Assembly: GCA_021773095.1 (NCBI GenBank)
Contig: JAJFKR010000036.1
Coordinates: 1 to 42,594 of the forward strand
Origin: Woeseiaceae bacterium
GTDB taxonomy: Bacteria > Pseudomonadota > Gammaproteobacteria > Steroidobacterales > Woeseiaceae
DNA: 42,594 bases
Reading direction: 5' to 3'
Shown here: in pieces, positions 1 through 8,936 of the stretch
Position numbering within the stretch: the stretch's first letter is position 1
Layout of the letters: each line of letters starts with the position of its first letter
Position numbers and translations under genes: made by a program
Notes under the pieces: model-generated
Seen by the model: the letters and a program-made list of their open reading frames with translations, nothing else
What the model was told of the DNA's origin: nothing
Databases searched by the model: none

Positions 1-135
1 ATGATGCCGGGCAACAAGATTATTCCGGCTAGCATGAAGGCAATACTGAAAAGCTAAAAAGGGACATCCAATAATGAGCAACGTTCGGAAATTGATCGTC
101 AAGTTGACTCTGAAAAACTTCTACAGCGCGGACTC

Positions 136-714
136 CTAGGCGCAGGTCACGCCGGTGCCCCCGAGCCCGCAATAGCCATCCGGGTTCTTCGCAAGGTATT
201 GCTGGTGGTAGTCCTCGGCGTAGTAAAACGTCTGTAGCGGTTCGATTTGCGTCGTAATTTCCCCGAGGCCGGCCGCCTGCAGTCTTGACTGGTAGGCATC
301 GCGCGACTCAATTGCTGCTGTCGCTTGTGCTTCGCTGTTGGTGTAAACAACGGATCGATACTGGCTGCCAATATCATTCCCCTGTCGCAATCCCTGAGTG
401 GGGTCGTGGTTTTCCCAGAAAATATTGAGAAGGTCCCTATAGCTCACCGTCCCGGGGTCGAATACGACCAGGACGACTTCAGCATGGTTGGTTTCACCAC
501 TGCAGACGGTCTGATAGTCCGGATTCGCCAGGGTGCCACCGGCATAACCGGCTGCGGTAGAAAAAACACCGTCCACCTGCCAAAATCGCCGTTCCGCGCC
601 CCAAAAACATCCGAGGCCGAATACGGCCTGCTGCAAATGATCTTCAAAAGGTCCCTGCAACGGATTGCCGTTGACGAAATGCTTGCCGGAGTTTGTCATT
701 GGTGGGTCGCTCAT
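136..714 (-). CDS. msrA: Peptide-methionine (S)-S-oxide reductase MsrA
   Basis: This enzyme reduces methionine-S-sulfoxide, free or in proteins, back to methionine using thioredoxin, and so repairs oxidised proteins. The 192-residue product is of normal family length. The active-site signature GCFWGAE lies near residue 35, with catalytic Cys36. Other MsrA blocks are present ([33 protein letters not shown]). The C-terminus [12 protein letters not shown] carries the probable resolving cysteines. No signal peptide is seen, so it should be cytoplasmic. The ATG at 714 lacks a strong ribosome site; a second in-frame ATG five codons on is possible. It is followed on the same strand by nothing that belongs with it and is probably expressed alone or after the M23/TPR pair. 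Family assignment is very secure. Confidence 0.97.
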   Translation of the reverse strand: MSDPPMTNSGKHFVNGNPLQGPFEDHLQQAVFGLGCFWGAERRFWQVDGVFSTAAGYAGGTLANPDYQTVCSGETNHAEVVLVVFDPGTVSYRDLLNIFWENHDPTQGLRQGNDIGSQYRSVVYTNSEAQATAAIESRDAYQSRLQAAGLGEITTQIEPLQTFYYAEDYHQQYLAKNPDGYCGLGGTGVTCA

Positions 715-731
715 CGCTGTCGTTAAGAGGC

Positions 732-1565
732 TTACAAGGCCTGATAGCTTGCGCCGCTGCGCGGACGATCAATAATACCGTTTGCACTTCGAAAGCGCAC
801 AGCGATTGACTGCGTTCTGCCCCAGTCTATCGCGCGGTAAACGGCAAAATGAAGATGCGGCATCGTGGTATGACCGGTGTTACCCGACAGCCCGATTCTT
901 TGTCCGCGAACGACATGCTCGCCAACCTCGATAAGTGCACCATCTTTGTCCAGATGATAATACTCGCCGGTCGTACCATCGCTGTGCAGGACGACGATAT
1001 AGTTGGCGTACTGGCCGCAGTTATCTTCCCAGCAACCTTTCGAATTTGATTCCTCGACGCGGGCAACGACGCCGGATCTCGCCGCATGGACCGGCGTACC
1101 CACCGGCATATTGAAATCGATAGCAAATTCTTCACGCCCTCTATGACTAAAGCGTGCGCCATAGCCCTGCAAGACCCGATAAGCGCGGTCAGCGGCATAG
1201 GGTAATGCGTAAAGGTGGGTGTCGTCGTGTTTGGCGTCCTTGCTCCCAACCGTCCACCTCAGGCTGTATCGAAAAAAACCTTTGCTGCCGCCATCGCGAG
1301 CGTCGAGAAACATGATTTTCTGCGACTCGCGAGCGTCGAGGGTGCGTGTGACGGTACTTGGGCCACTGACCGTATAGTTTCTCGCATTGACACGCAGTGT
1401 GTAGGTAATCGGGAAGTCGCGAAGATTTCGAGCACGCAATTCAACGTTACCCTCGTTCTTGATTTCATCCACGCAAATCGAGTTGTCCTGGCAATCGGCG
1501 CTAGCAAGCGTCGGGCAAGCGGAAAATATCGTACAGATCAGGCCGGCTAGCACGCATCGAGACAT
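732..1565 (-). CDS. Secreted M23-family peptidase (LytM-type)
   Basis: This is a 277-residue exported protein with an N-terminal signal peptide (about residues 1-23, ending ASA) and a C-terminal M23 zinc metallopeptidase domain (about 125-245). Visible zinc-ligand motifs are His141 and Asp150 in [11 protein letters not shown] and the HLH motif at 237-239; His204 in YYHLD is the further conserved histidine. M23 enzymes cleave peptidoglycan cross-bridges, so it probably acts on the periplasmic cell wall. Residues 25-110 look like a beta-sandwich, with no catalytic motif. It starts three bases after the stop of the upstream TPR/TonB-C gene, so the two are very likely one transcript and both act in the envelope. 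Its substrate cannot be read from sequence; it could also be an inactive amidase activator, though the ligands look intact. Confidence 0.88.
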   Translation of the reverse strand: MSRCVLAGLICTIFSACPTLASADCQDNSICVDEIKNEGNVELRARNLRDFPITYTLRVNARNYTVSGPSTVTRTLDARESQKIMFLDARDGGSKGFFRYSLRWTVGSKDAKHDDTHLYALPYAADRAYRVLQGYGARFSHRGREEFAIDFNMPVGTPVHAARSGVVARVEESNSKGCWEDNCGQYANYIVVLHSDGTTGEYYHLDKDGALIEVGEHVVRGQRIGLSGNTGHTTMPHLHFAVYRAIDWGRTQSIAVRFRSANGIIDRPRSGASYQAL

Positions 1566-1568
1566 GCG

Positions 1569-3038
1569 TCAGTCGCCGTCAGAACCGTTCTGCTTTTCGG
1601 CAGCTTTTTGCCGTGCTTCACGCAAAGCATCCAGGTCAGACTTGATGTATGAAAAAACATGCTCGAATTGCAGGTCGTCTGATTTGACGGGGTCGCCATC
1701 GACTATGCGGGGTCGGTGTACGCGGCTGCGAATCTCACGATGTACCACGCGCTGCATAGTGGTGAATTCTTCCGGAAAAGCCTCGGTTCGTATATTTCTG
1801 ACGAGGCCTCGTGATGTTACCGAATAATTGACGACGATTTTGCCGCTAATCAGGTCTTCGCGTGTCGCGGGATCACCCGCGAATGTTGGTAATGCTGTTG
1901 CCCGTATTGCGACCGGGTCCTGAAACCATTCGGTCCGCTGTGCAATACGCTCCTCATCGGTCGACAGGAATGCCCAAACCTGTTTGTAGTTCTTACGCGA
2001 ACGGCTTTGCGCATCTGTGTACGTATAATAATCAGCCAGTGCGAGCTGCACTTTCGCTCGTTCCCGCCAGTGAACATCCTCGGATTTTTCGGCGAGACGT
2101 TTTGCGCGCTTCAAATACATTTCGCCAGTGGACAGCAGTCCCCGTTGCTGTGGCGCACCTTGCGAAATATCGACAAAGTAAAATGACTGTCCGAGTCGGC
2201 GCAGTGGTTCGACCAACATGAAGTTGTTTCTACCGGCGCTGGTTTCGATAATTCGAACGGCGCGACGATAGGTTGCGCGTTCTTCCTCGAAATAACCGGC
2301 ACGATGTTGCCAGTCAGCGCGACGCATCAATGACGGCAAAAGACCCAGGGGATCGAGTTCAAAGTGCTTAACGTTGATGATGTGAATTCGATCGAGAGTC
2401 TTACGTGCTGATTTCGTATCGCCCATACGCACCAGCGTTTCCGCTATGGACTCGAGAATCTCGATCTGGTCCAGATTGTGTGGGCCTTCGTTCACCTGGG
2501 TGATATGAGCTGCTCGCGTGAATGTCTTTTTTGCCTGATCAGGCCGTCCATTTTCCAACTGCGCTGCGCCCAGCCCTTTCAGAGGATTAATGAGCGCATC
2601 ATTGAGTCGGTCTTCTACGGACTCGATAATTTCCACGGACGATGTGAAGTTCTGAATAGCGGCATCGTACTGGCCGTTGCTGTGCTGCACGATGCCAAGA
2701 TTGTTCAGGGCATTGGCCGTTTCGCGTGATTGCGGGCCGTATACCCGGATCGCCATTTCGACAATTCTCTTGGCGGCAATGTCCGCCTCATCGAGCGTGC
2801 CTTCCTGAAGCAGTACTCGGTAGCGAGCGAACTCAGCGAACAGCCGCTCTTCATTGACTTCTTCCCGCACGGCTTCGGGCATTTGTCCTGGCAATGCCTT
2901 TTCGTCCGCAACCGGGACAGTTTGCTCCAGGGGATCAACAACGATTTCAGCTCCGTCCGCTTCCTCTTCCTGCGCAGTAGCGTTGGGGGGCGCCAGGAAT
3001 AGTGATGCGATTGCGGCAAGATTTATGATTTTAGTCAT
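1569..3038 (-). CDS. Periplasmic TPR protein with TonB-like C-terminal domain
   Basis: The 489-residue protein has a signal peptide (about residues 1-22, ending NATA). Tetratricopeptide-like helical repeats run from about 65 to 370, for example ANALNNLGIVQHSNGQYDAA and the following copies. The C-terminal stretch (about 395-465) begins GKIVVNYSVTSRGLVRNIR and resembles TonB C-terminal domains. Family knowledge suggests a periplasmic scaffold, the TPRs binding partners and the TonB-like end interacting with other envelope components. There is no N-terminal proline-rich spanning segment, so it is not a classical TonB. It lies three bases upstream of the M23 peptidase gene and probably shares its transcript, which suggests a role in cell-wall handling (inference). 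Acidic residues are abundant just after the signal peptide. Confidence 0.75.
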   Translation of the reverse strand: MTKIINLAAIASLFLAPPNATAQEEEADGAEIVVDPLEQTVPVADEKALPGQMPEAVREEVNEERLFAEFARYRVLLQEGTLDEADIAAKRIVEMAIRVYGPQSRETANALNNLGIVQHSNGQYDAAIQNFTSSVEIIESVEDRLNDALINPLKGLGAAQLENGRPDQAKKTFTRAAHITQVNEGPHNLDQIEILESIAETLVRMGDTKSARKTLDRIHIINVKHFELDPLGLLPSLMRRADWQHRAGYFEEERATYRRAVRIIETSAGRNNFMLVEPLRRLGQSFYFVDISQGAPQQRGLLSTGEMYLKRAKRLAEKSEDVHWRERAKVQLALADYYTYTDAQSRSRKNYKQVWAFLSTDEERIAQRTEWFQDPVAIRATALPTFAGDPATREDLISGKIVVNYSVTSRGLVRNIRTEAFPEEFTTMQRVVHREIRSRVHRPRIVDGDPVKSDDLQFEHVFSYIKSDLDALREARQKAAEKQNGSDGD

Positions 3039-3277
3039 GCTGATTCAGGTATTAGAGTCCAGGCATTGGTTTGGCCGTTGCGGCTTCCGGATAAGTTATC
3101 CCGATTAATCTAGGACCTGATTATGTTGGTTTAGTTCTCGACATCAGGCCTACATGGGACAAATCCACTATACCCACTGGCGACCATTGACGGTAGCGCA
3201 ATTACAGCCATCGATAATTCCGGATACCGTACGAATACATAGTGTTTGGCACGAGTGCCAGGGTCAGACGGTGTTCG

Positions 3278-3634
3278 TTAATTGAGGACCCGGTACCCTC
3301 GTCCGCGCAGACAGCGCTTGAAAACGCGTTGCTTTTCCCGATTCGCGTCGAGTCCCGAGCGTGTCGCGCCGATCAAAGCGCCATTGGCCGCCGTTCGACC
3401 CACGTCACCATTGATCGCACCACCGACGGCCCCAACGCCACCTCCTACGCCAGCACCTTTCGCAACGCCTTTGCTGACGACGATCTCCTGACTGTAACCT
3501 TCGCAGTCTTCCCAATCCTTTGCCAGCAGGTCCGGGTTCACTCCCTGCATATCGACAATAGGGTCGGGGTGGGCCGCACAGCCAGCGATGGCTGCGGTGA
3601 GCCCAAGAATGACCAGGATCTTTAATTTGTTCAT
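3278..3634 (-). CDS. Small glycine-zipper lipoprotein
   Basis: A 118-residue predicted lipoprotein. The signal peptide ends in the lipobox AIAGC, so the mature protein would start at that cysteine and be membrane-anchored. A glycine-zipper segment follows in the middle (AKGAGVGGGVGAVGG then GRTAANGALIGA), the kind of Gly-x3-Gly repeat that packs into membranes or oligomers in SlyB/OmpA-associated families. The C-terminus is basic and ends RVFKRCLRGRGYRVLN, with a conserved-looking cysteine. I chose the ATG at 3634; a GTG three codons upstream is also in frame, but the ATG gives a more usual signal peptide. It is divergent from the CDF transporter gene 39 bp away. Function is unknown beyond an envelope location. 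Confidence 0.75.
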   Translation of the reverse strand: MNKLKILVILGLTAAIAGCAAHPDPIVDMQGVNPDLLAKDWEDCEGYSQEIVVSKGVAKGAGVGGGVGAVGGAINGDVGRTAANGALIGATRSGLDANREKQRVFKRCLRGRGYRVLN

Positions 3635-3673
3635 AATAGTCACTTAACGTACTAGCAAGAGTTCGGTTTACCT

Positions 3674-4588
3674 ATGGCTGGAACCACCCACGATTCGACA
3701 GCCCGAGCAATTCTCTATGCATTTCTGGCGAATTTCGGTATTGCGATCGCCAAATCCTGGGCCGCCTGGCTGACGGGGTCGGGCAGTATGCTGGCCGAGG
3801 CGATTCACTCCTACGCGGATACCGGCAATCAGGTTCTATTGTATCTTGGACTCAAGCAATCGCAACGACCCGCCGACGATGAACACCCGCTGGGTTACGG
3901 AAAACTGAGTTATTTCTGGAGCTTTATTGTTGCGATTCTGCTGTTCAGCATGGGTGGCCTGTTCTCGATATACGAGGGTGTGCACAAGCTGCACAATCCG
4001 GAACCGCTGTCCCAGGTATGGATAGCGATCGTTGTGTTAATCCTCGCGATCCTGCTTGAAGGGTCGTCGCTATACGGTGCATTGCGCGAGATCAAGAAGG
4101 TCAGGGGCGATCGACCCTTCAAAGAATGGCTCAAGCACACTCGAAATTCGGAACTGGTCGTTGTGCTGGGTGAAGATATAGGTGCTCAGCTGGGCCTGAT
4201 TCTCGCGTTGGGATTTCTTGCGCTGGCACAGGCGACCGGCAACCCGGTTTACGACGCGATGGGCTCGATCTGCATCGGCGTCATACTCATCGTTATCTCC
4301 GCATTCATTGCCTGGCGTATTCGTTCGCTACTGGTCGGCCGATCAGCCGACCCCGATATTCAGGCCGCGATCGATGCGATCATCGGCGAACAGGAAGCCA
4401 TCGAATTTTGTTTCAATACGATTACGCTGCAATTGGGTCCGGACACCATGCTCGCGGCGAAAATCAAAATGCGCTCAGGGCAAACTATTGATGAGGCCGT
4501 TGCCAGCATCAACGCGCTTGAGCGTGAGCTCAAAGCGCGTGTGCCAAAGCTGAAATGGTGCTTTATCGAACCGGATGTCGCTGACTAA
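3674..4588 (+). CDS. Cation diffusion facilitator (CDF) transporter
   Basis: This 304-residue inner-membrane protein belongs to the CDF family, which exports divalent metals such as Zn2+, Fe2+ or Mn2+ in exchange for protons. Five or six hydrophobic helices occupy about residues 12-215. The metal-site motif HSYAD (His45 to Asp49) is in the second helix and the sequence GEDIGAQLGL provides the acidic partner of the fifth. A cytoplasmic C-terminal domain (about 220-300) ends VPKLKWCFIEPDVAD. The HPLGYGK sequence after helix 2 is typical of the ZnT9-like branch. The metal cannot be assigned. It is transcribed away from the glycine-zipper lipoprotein gene, and its stop codon directly abuts the stop of the convergent MscS gene with no spacer. 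Confidence 0.93.
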   Translation: MAGTTHDSTARAILYAFLANFGIAIAKSWAAWLTGSGSMLAEAIHSYADTGNQVLLYLGLKQSQRPADDEHPLGYGKLSYFWSFIVAILLFSMGGLFSIYEGVHKLHNPEPLSQVWIAIVVLILAILLEGSSLYGALREIKKVRGDRPFKEWLKHTRNSELVVVLGEDIGAQLGLILALGFLALAQATGNPVYDAMGSICIGVILIVISAFIAWRIRSLLVGRSADPDIQAAIDAIIGEQEAIEFCFNTITLQLGPDTMLAAKIKMRSGQTIDEAVASINALERELKARVPKLKWCFIEPDVAD

Positions 4589-5455
4589 TCAGTCTGAACC
4601 CTGCTTATATAAGTGCACGTCTGTTTGCGGGTAAGGGAAGGAAATGCCTTCCTTGTCAAAACGCTTCTTGATCGCTTCGGTCATTTCGAACATGACGCCC
4701 CAATAGTCGGAGGCATTGACCCATGGGCGCACCACAAAATTGACGCTGCTGTCGGCGAGCTCTGACACGGCGATTAACGGTGCGGGTTCAGGGAGAATTC
4801 TGTTGTCGGCGGCCAGGAGTTCTTCGAGCGTTGCGCGAACCTTGTCGAGGTCATCGTCATAACCGACACCGACCGTCATATCGACCCGGCGAGTGTCGTT
4901 GGCAGAGTAATTGGTGATGATGCTGTCCATAATCTGACTGTTCGGGACAATGATTTGCTTGTTGTCGCCTGTCTTCAGAACGGTGGTCAAAATCTGTACC
5001 TGCTCAACACTGCCTGCGATACCAGCGGCCTCGATGAAGTCGCCGACGCGGTAGGGACGGAACAGGACGATCAACACACCCGATGCGAAATTTGATAACG
5101 AGCCCTGTAACGCGAGTCCGACGGCCAGGCCCGCGGCGCCGAATATTGCTATGAAGGAGGTTGTTTCGACACCCAGCGCACCGATAGCCGCAATGACAAC
5201 TACAGCCATCAACGACATTCTTATCAGATTACAAATAAACGTCTGCAGTGTTTTGTCGACGTCTTGTTTTTGCATGAGCGAACCGATGGCGCCGACGAAT
5301 ATTCTGATCAGAAACTTACCGATAAAAAATACAGCCAGTGCGGTGGCGACTTTGATACCGAAGTCGATTCCCAGATCGATACCCTTTTCCTGCAGAAGCT
5401 CGGGGATCGCGGTCCAGTCAAATGGCAGGATTTCTGTTGCGTTTTCGTCGTTCAT
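4589..5455 (-). CDS. Small-conductance mechanosensitive channel (MscS family)
   Basis: The 288-residue product is a short MscS-type channel, which opens under membrane tension to release solutes during hypo-osmotic shock. Three transmembrane helices lie in about residues 25-130. The pore helix and the start of the cytoplasmic beta domain are highly typical (GAAGLAVGLALQGSLSNF, then RPYRVGDFIE). The cytoplasmic vestibule domain runs to about residue 280. I start it at ATG 5455 because an AAGGA ribosome site sits about seven bases upstream; the frame stays open further upstream but would overlap the preceding gene. It lies 16 bp after the MRJP-like gene on the same strand and is probably co-transcribed, though no functional link is obvious. 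Length is close to E. coli MscS. Confidence 0.93.
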   Translation of the reverse strand: MNDENATEILPFDWTAIPELLQEKGIDLGIDFGIKVATALAVFFIGKFLIRIFVGAIGSLMQKQDVDKTLQTFICNLIRMSLMAVVVIAAIGALGVETTSFIAIFGAAGLAVGLALQGSLSNFASGVLIVLFRPYRVGDFIEAAGIAGSVEQVQILTTVLKTGDNKQIIVPNSQIMDSIITNYSANDTRRVDMTVGVGYDDDLDKVRATLEELLAADNRILPEPAPLIAVSELADSSVNFVVRPWVNASDYWGVMFEMTEAIKKRFDKEGISFPYPQTDVHLYKQGSD

Positions 5456-5471
5456 GATATTTGTCCTTGGT

Positions 5472-6590
5472 CTATTGCCCGGGAACACCCTCATAGCCGG
5501 GCTGAAACCGAAAAATCCGGTACGGCCCGTTCGCCTGAATGTGTTCGGTTGATTTCAAAATGAGTTCAGGGAGCGCACTGTCCGCCACGTAAAGGTAACC
5601 ATCCGGTCCAAACGACAGCGCATCAGGCCAGCGTATTTTCGATGATTGAATCAATGTTAACAAGTTGCGATCCGTGCCGACCCTAAAGATCGCGTTGTGC
5701 TCAACATCCGTTACATACACACCGCCCAGCTTGTCGCTACTCAAACCGTCGCTGAGTGGTTTGTCGCTGTAGCGCTCAATGCGTGTCGCCAGTTGCGATG
5801 TGGGCAGGGTCTTGTTTCGAAGGTCTTTAAGTCGGACCCGGTACAGCCCTGAGCCTGAGAGCGCGCCGTAGTGAAGCCACTCGAGACCGAGTGTTATGCC
5901 ATCCACGCCGCCACGAAGAGCGACCATGCCGCCGAGATATTCCATGTTCTGATCGTTGGATCTGATGAGGTAGTTTTCGGCAAGCACGGACCGGTGTCCC
6001 TCCAGCACACGTCGCGCATCACCGGTTTCGACGTCGTAAACAACGAGCGCTGGCCGCTTCAGCCAGAAGCTCGCGTCGGCGATGACAATGGTGCGGCCGT
6101 CGGCGCTGACCTGCAGGTCCTGCAGCAGTGATCCGGCCGGCGCTATTGCCGCCTCGAGACTCTGATTCCTGATAACGTCACCGGTTACGAGGTCGATCGC
6201 AACGATATGCGCTGTGCGCATGCCGTGATTGCCGTGGTCGATGACCCACAGCCGATCGTAGCGGTCTATCGCTATGCCTAATGGCGTATCAAACAGTTCT
6301 TGTTGCTGGCGCAGCGATGGAAAGGGAACCGAAGCGCCATTCACGTATTCGAGCAGCTTGTTGCCGCGCGGCCTGGACTCGGGATGCACCGTAAAAAATA
6401 CGCGCCCACTACTGCTGACCGCCACGTTGCCGATCGGTTCTGGATAGGCCAGTACTTCCTCAAGCGCGTCACTGCTGAGCTGCGGCGCATCCGTAAGATT
6501 CGGATACGACTCACCACCACCGTGTCTGACCCAGAGGGCAGTTGCGGTAATGACGAACAAGATGATCAGGAACAGCAGAACGTTTTTCAT
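5472..6590 (-). CDS. MRJP/yellow-family beta-propeller protein
   Basis: A 372-residue protein with an N-terminal hydrophobic anchor or signal (about residues 3-22), placing it in the periplasm or tethered to the inner membrane. The rest reads as a six-bladed propeller of the major royal jelly protein/yellow family (related in fold to SMP-30 and strictosidine synthase). Diagnostic segments are LGIAIDRYDRLWVIDHGNHG, LLQDLQVSADGRTIVIAD, HYGALSGSGLYRV, SDGLSSDKLGGVYVTDVEHN and FGPDGYLYVADS. The family is known mainly from insects (royal jelly proteins, dopachrome-related yellow proteins), with bacterial homologues of unknown function, so no substrate is assigned. It sits between the rhomboid and MscS genes on the same strand, 16 bp before the latter. 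I am confident of the fold and fairly confident of the family. Confidence 0.82.
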   Translation of the reverse strand: MKNVLLFLIILFVITATALWVRHGGGESYPNLTDAPQLSSDALEEVLAYPEPIGNVAVSSSGRVFFTVHPESRPRGNKLLEYVNGASVPFPSLRQQQELFDTPLGIAIDRYDRLWVIDHGNHGMRTAHIVAIDLVTGDVIRNQSLEAAIAPAGSLLQDLQVSADGRTIVIADASFWLKRPALVVYDVETGDARRVLEGHRSVLAENYLIRSNDQNMEYLGGMVALRGGVDGITLGLEWLHYGALSGSGLYRVRLKDLRNKTLPTSQLATRIERYSDKPLSDGLSSDKLGGVYVTDVEHNAIFRVGTDRNLLTLIQSSKIRWPDALSFGPDGYLYVADSALPELILKSTEHIQANGPYRIFRFQPGYEGVPGQ

Positions 6591-6651
6591 ATTAGCTGCT
6601 GTAGCTTGTGGATATCCTCATGCACAAATTTTACATGATTACAGGGAGATA

Positions 6652-7530
6652 TCAGACCAGCAGCGCAATAAGCCAGCTTCCTGTTATTAATCCAAGCGCA
6701 ATAACGCCGGCAGTAAGCTGTGTACGTGAGTCTTTCGGGATGCTGCCGAGCTGGATCAGTATCAGGCCAGCGACAAAGCCGGCGGCGAAACCGAAAAAAT
6801 GCGCACCGATATCGGTATTCTCGCCACCGGTCCCGGTGTAGGCGAGTAACGCAAGTCCGCCGACGATGGGCCCGTACCGGTTAGACCAACGGTGTTGAGA
6901 CATCAGTTTGCCGGACCAGACGTATCCGGCAATGAGCCCCAGTGCGGCAAACACGGCCGTCGATGCACCGATGGCGCGATGGCTGGCGTCCAAAAGCAGG
7001 GTGTTTACGGCATTGCCTGAAGCGGCGGCCAGAACAATAGCGAGCCAGGCGATTCCGGAACCGAGCAGGCGTCCGGCAAAGATGCCGAAGAACACGCCAA
7101 AAACGAGATTGCTCAGCAAATGCTTAACGCCCGAATGCAGCGTCAAGGCCGTAAAGAGCCGCCAGAGCTCACCATTTCGTATGAGCTCACCGTCTACGCG
7201 CCCGGCAACGAACCAGTTGGACCCGAAGAAAGAGTAGCCGGCCATCCCGGCGACCATGCAAACGACGAATACGTACGCAACCAGGCCGGGCACTGCGTTC
7301 TGATACTCGACGCCTGGAACAGATTTTGATTGAACGGGAGGGTTTTCCTCTTCGTAGAGCCGAAGTTCATTTGCGGCCTGCGCCGAATAGGGTGCTGGTA
7401 CGACGAGTGCACACGAACCGCCGTCATCGACAAGCTGATGCGGGATCTGAATGGACGTGAGCACCAGTGCGCGGTCGGCACAGCTCTGCCGGTTCTGACT
7501 TTCAAAAACTACACGCAGGTCTTCGTTCAT
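6652..7530 (-). CDS. Rhomboid intramembrane serine protease with N-terminal soluble domain
   Basis: A 292-residue membrane protein. Residues 1-65 form a soluble domain that looks like the DUF2007-type fold (VVFES near the start, LVVPA in the middle, ELRLYEEEN at the end). Six or more transmembrane helices follow (about 82-290). Rhomboid landmarks are HLLSN (His137, Asn141), the nucleophile Ser190 in GASTAVF and the catalytic His244 in IGAHFFG. Rhomboids cleave transmembrane segments of other membrane proteins. I use ATG 7530, giving 292 residues; the frame continues upstream only to a TTG with no better support. It is first in a minus-strand group with the MRJP-like and MscS genes. A second, unrelated-looking rhomboid is encoded at 32.4 kb. 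Confidence 0.92.
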   Translation of the reverse strand: MNEDLRVVFESQNRQSCADRALVLTSIQIPHQLVDDGGSCALVVPAPYSAQAANELRLYEEENPPVQSKSVPGVEYQNAVPGLVAYVFVVCMVAGMAGYSFFGSNWFVAGRVDGELIRNGELWRLFTALTLHSGVKHLLSNLVFGVFFGIFAGRLLGSGIAWLAIVLAAASGNAVNTLLLDASHRAIGASTAVFAALGLIAGYVWSGKLMSQHRWSNRYGPIVGGLALLAYTGTGGENTDIGAHFFGFAAGFVAGLILIQLGSIPKDSRTQLTAGVIALGLITGSWLIALLV

Positions 7531-7621
7531 GGTGTTACCAACAATACAGACATTCCTATATAGGGACAGGACGACGATATTCAAATTTGCGGTAAGCTAG
7601 GCTGCCACAACAGGAGCCCCC

Positions 7622-8173
7622 ATGAAGATCTTGCTGCGAAGCAGTTTGTTTGTTTTCGCCCTATCTGCGACTTGTGTCTCCGCCGAGGTCACGGATGCCG
7701 CTGTGGGTGGATTTACGACCGTCAACGAAGTCACAGTCGACGCGAGTCGTGATGTCACCTGGAAAGCGGCGATTGACGATATCGGAGTCTGGTGGAGCTC
7801 GGATCACACGATATCGGGTGACGCCAGTCGCCTCAGTATCACACCCGTTGCGCAGGGGTGTTTCTGCGAGAACTTCGGGTCGGGCGCGGGAGTTGTGCAT
7901 TTGACCGTTACGATGGTCAACCCGGGTGTGGTTATTCGGCTTACTGGAGGGCTTGGGCCGCTCGGTCTCATGGGCGTCAACGGCAATATGACCTGGGAGT
8001 TCGAAGACGTTGAGGGTGGTACGAAAGTAAAATTCACTTATGCTGTTGGCGGCTATAGGCCGGACGGGCTTGATACCATCGCCGGGCCTGTCGACTTTGT
8101 GATTGGTGAGGCGCTCACACGATTGAAAGCACACATTGAAACCGGTGATCCCGGGAACGCCGATCTTGGCTGA
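7622..8173 (+). CDS. Exported SRPBCC/START-like protein
   Basis: A 183-residue protein with a signal peptide (about residues 1-21, ending VSA). The mature part resembles the SRPBCC (Bet v 1/polyketide-cyclase-like) fold: VNEVTVDASRDVTWKAAIDDIGVWW at the start of the domain, a central beta-rich portion and a C-terminal helix LTRLKAHIE. This fold binds hydrophobic ligands in a cavity, but no ligand can be predicted here. An AGGAG ribosome site stands six bases before the ATG. Its end overlaps the probable start of the Nudix gene by a few bases, so they are translationally coupled. The exported location is unusual next to two cytoplasmic enzymes. It is divergent from the rhomboid gene across 91 bp. 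Confidence 0.75.
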   Translation: MKILLRSSLFVFALSATCVSAEVTDAAVGGFTTVNEVTVDASRDVTWKAAIDDIGVWWSSDHTISGDASRLSITPVAQGCFCENFGSGAGVVHLTVTMVNPGVVIRLTGGLGPLGLMGVNGNMTWEFEDVEGGTKVKFTYAVGGYRPDGLDTIAGPVDFVIGEALTRLKAHIETGDPGNADLG

Positions 8174-8936
8174 TACCGATGTAATCAGACCCTCCTCGAC
8201 GGTGATTGTTGCCAGGGCCGGTGTCGGTGAGCCGGAAATCTTCATGGTTCGTCGTCACGAAAAATCGTCATTTGGTTCGGCGTACGCCTTCCCGGGCGGT
8301 GTTGTGGATCCTGATGACGCCAAAGTGCACGACTTTTGCCGTGGACTAACGGGAACGGCGGCGAACTCACGCCTGGGTGTTGAAGACAATGGACTGGATT
8401 TCTACATTGCAGCAATTCGTGAGTTGTTTGAGGAGGCCGGCGTATTACTTGCCGACCTGTCGAGTCTCGATGAAAACCTGTCATCGGTTCGGGATGCGCT
8501 AAACGATGGGTCGCTGAATTGGGCGGAGTTCGTGATGCGCAATGAATTGTCGTTGGACTGCGGTAATCTGCATTACATCAGTCACTGGATAACTCCACCT
8601 TTGTCACCGAAACGTTATTCGACACGCTTTTTTCTGACGACGCTGCCAGAGCGACAGGGCGCGATTCATTGCGGCGGTGAATTGACCGATTCGCGTTGGG
8701 CCACCGCGACCGACATGCTGGCAGCGGGTCGAAGTGGCGAATTGAAACTACACTTTCCTACGATCAAGACCTTGGAAAGCATCGCGCGTCACAAGACGCT
8801 CGAAGCGCTTGTCGAATGGGCAAGGTCTTGTGTTGAGTGGGGTATCACGACCATGGTACCACTCGTGATTGAACGTGATGGCAAACAGGAAATCGTGTTG
8901 CCGGGTGACAAGGACTATCCGGGCGCGAAGTCGTGA
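8166..8936 (+). CDS. Nudix hydrolase (NUDT19-like)
   Basis: Nudix enzymes hydrolyse nucleoside diphosphates linked to another moiety; this subgroup includes CoA/acyl-CoA diphosphatases. The 256-residue protein opens with PSSTVIVARAG, followed by EIFMVRRHEKSSFGSAYAFPGG. The Nudix helix is AAIRELFEEAG, which retains the RE and EE metal-binding residues. The spacing before it is longer than in the classical Nudix box, as in NUDT19-like proteins. I start it at TTG 8166, overlapping the end of the SRPBCC gene by eight bases; an earlier TTG at 8136 is possible but less likely. Its stop overlaps the GTG start of the MBL-fold gene by four bases (GTGA). This fixed pairing of NUDT19-like and LACTB2-like proteins suggests a shared catabolic or repair role, which I infer only. 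Confidence 0.88.
   Translation: MADTDVIRPSSTVIVARAGVGEPEIFMVRRHEKSSFGSAYAFPGGVVDPDDAKVHDFCRGLTGTAANSRLGVEDNGLDFYIAAIRELFEEAGVLLADLSSLDENLSSVRDALNDGSLNWAEFVMRNELSLDCGNLHYISHWITPPLSPKRYSTRFFLTTLPERQGAIHCGGELTDSRWATATDMLAAGRSGELKLHFPTIKTLESIARHKTLEALVEWARSCVEWGITTMVPLVIERDGKQEIVLPGDKDYPGAKS

Noticed and set aside
1..139. Two short plus-strand frames: 1-57, and 74-139 (21 residues, [25 protein letters not shown])
   Set aside because: The first may be the tail of a gene outside the window and the second is too short, overlaps the msrA stop and has only a weak ribosome site; neither can be supported.
7661..8245. 194-codon minus-strand frame over the SRPBCC and Nudix genes
   Set aside because: Both plus-strand genes have clear families and starts; the antisense frame has none.
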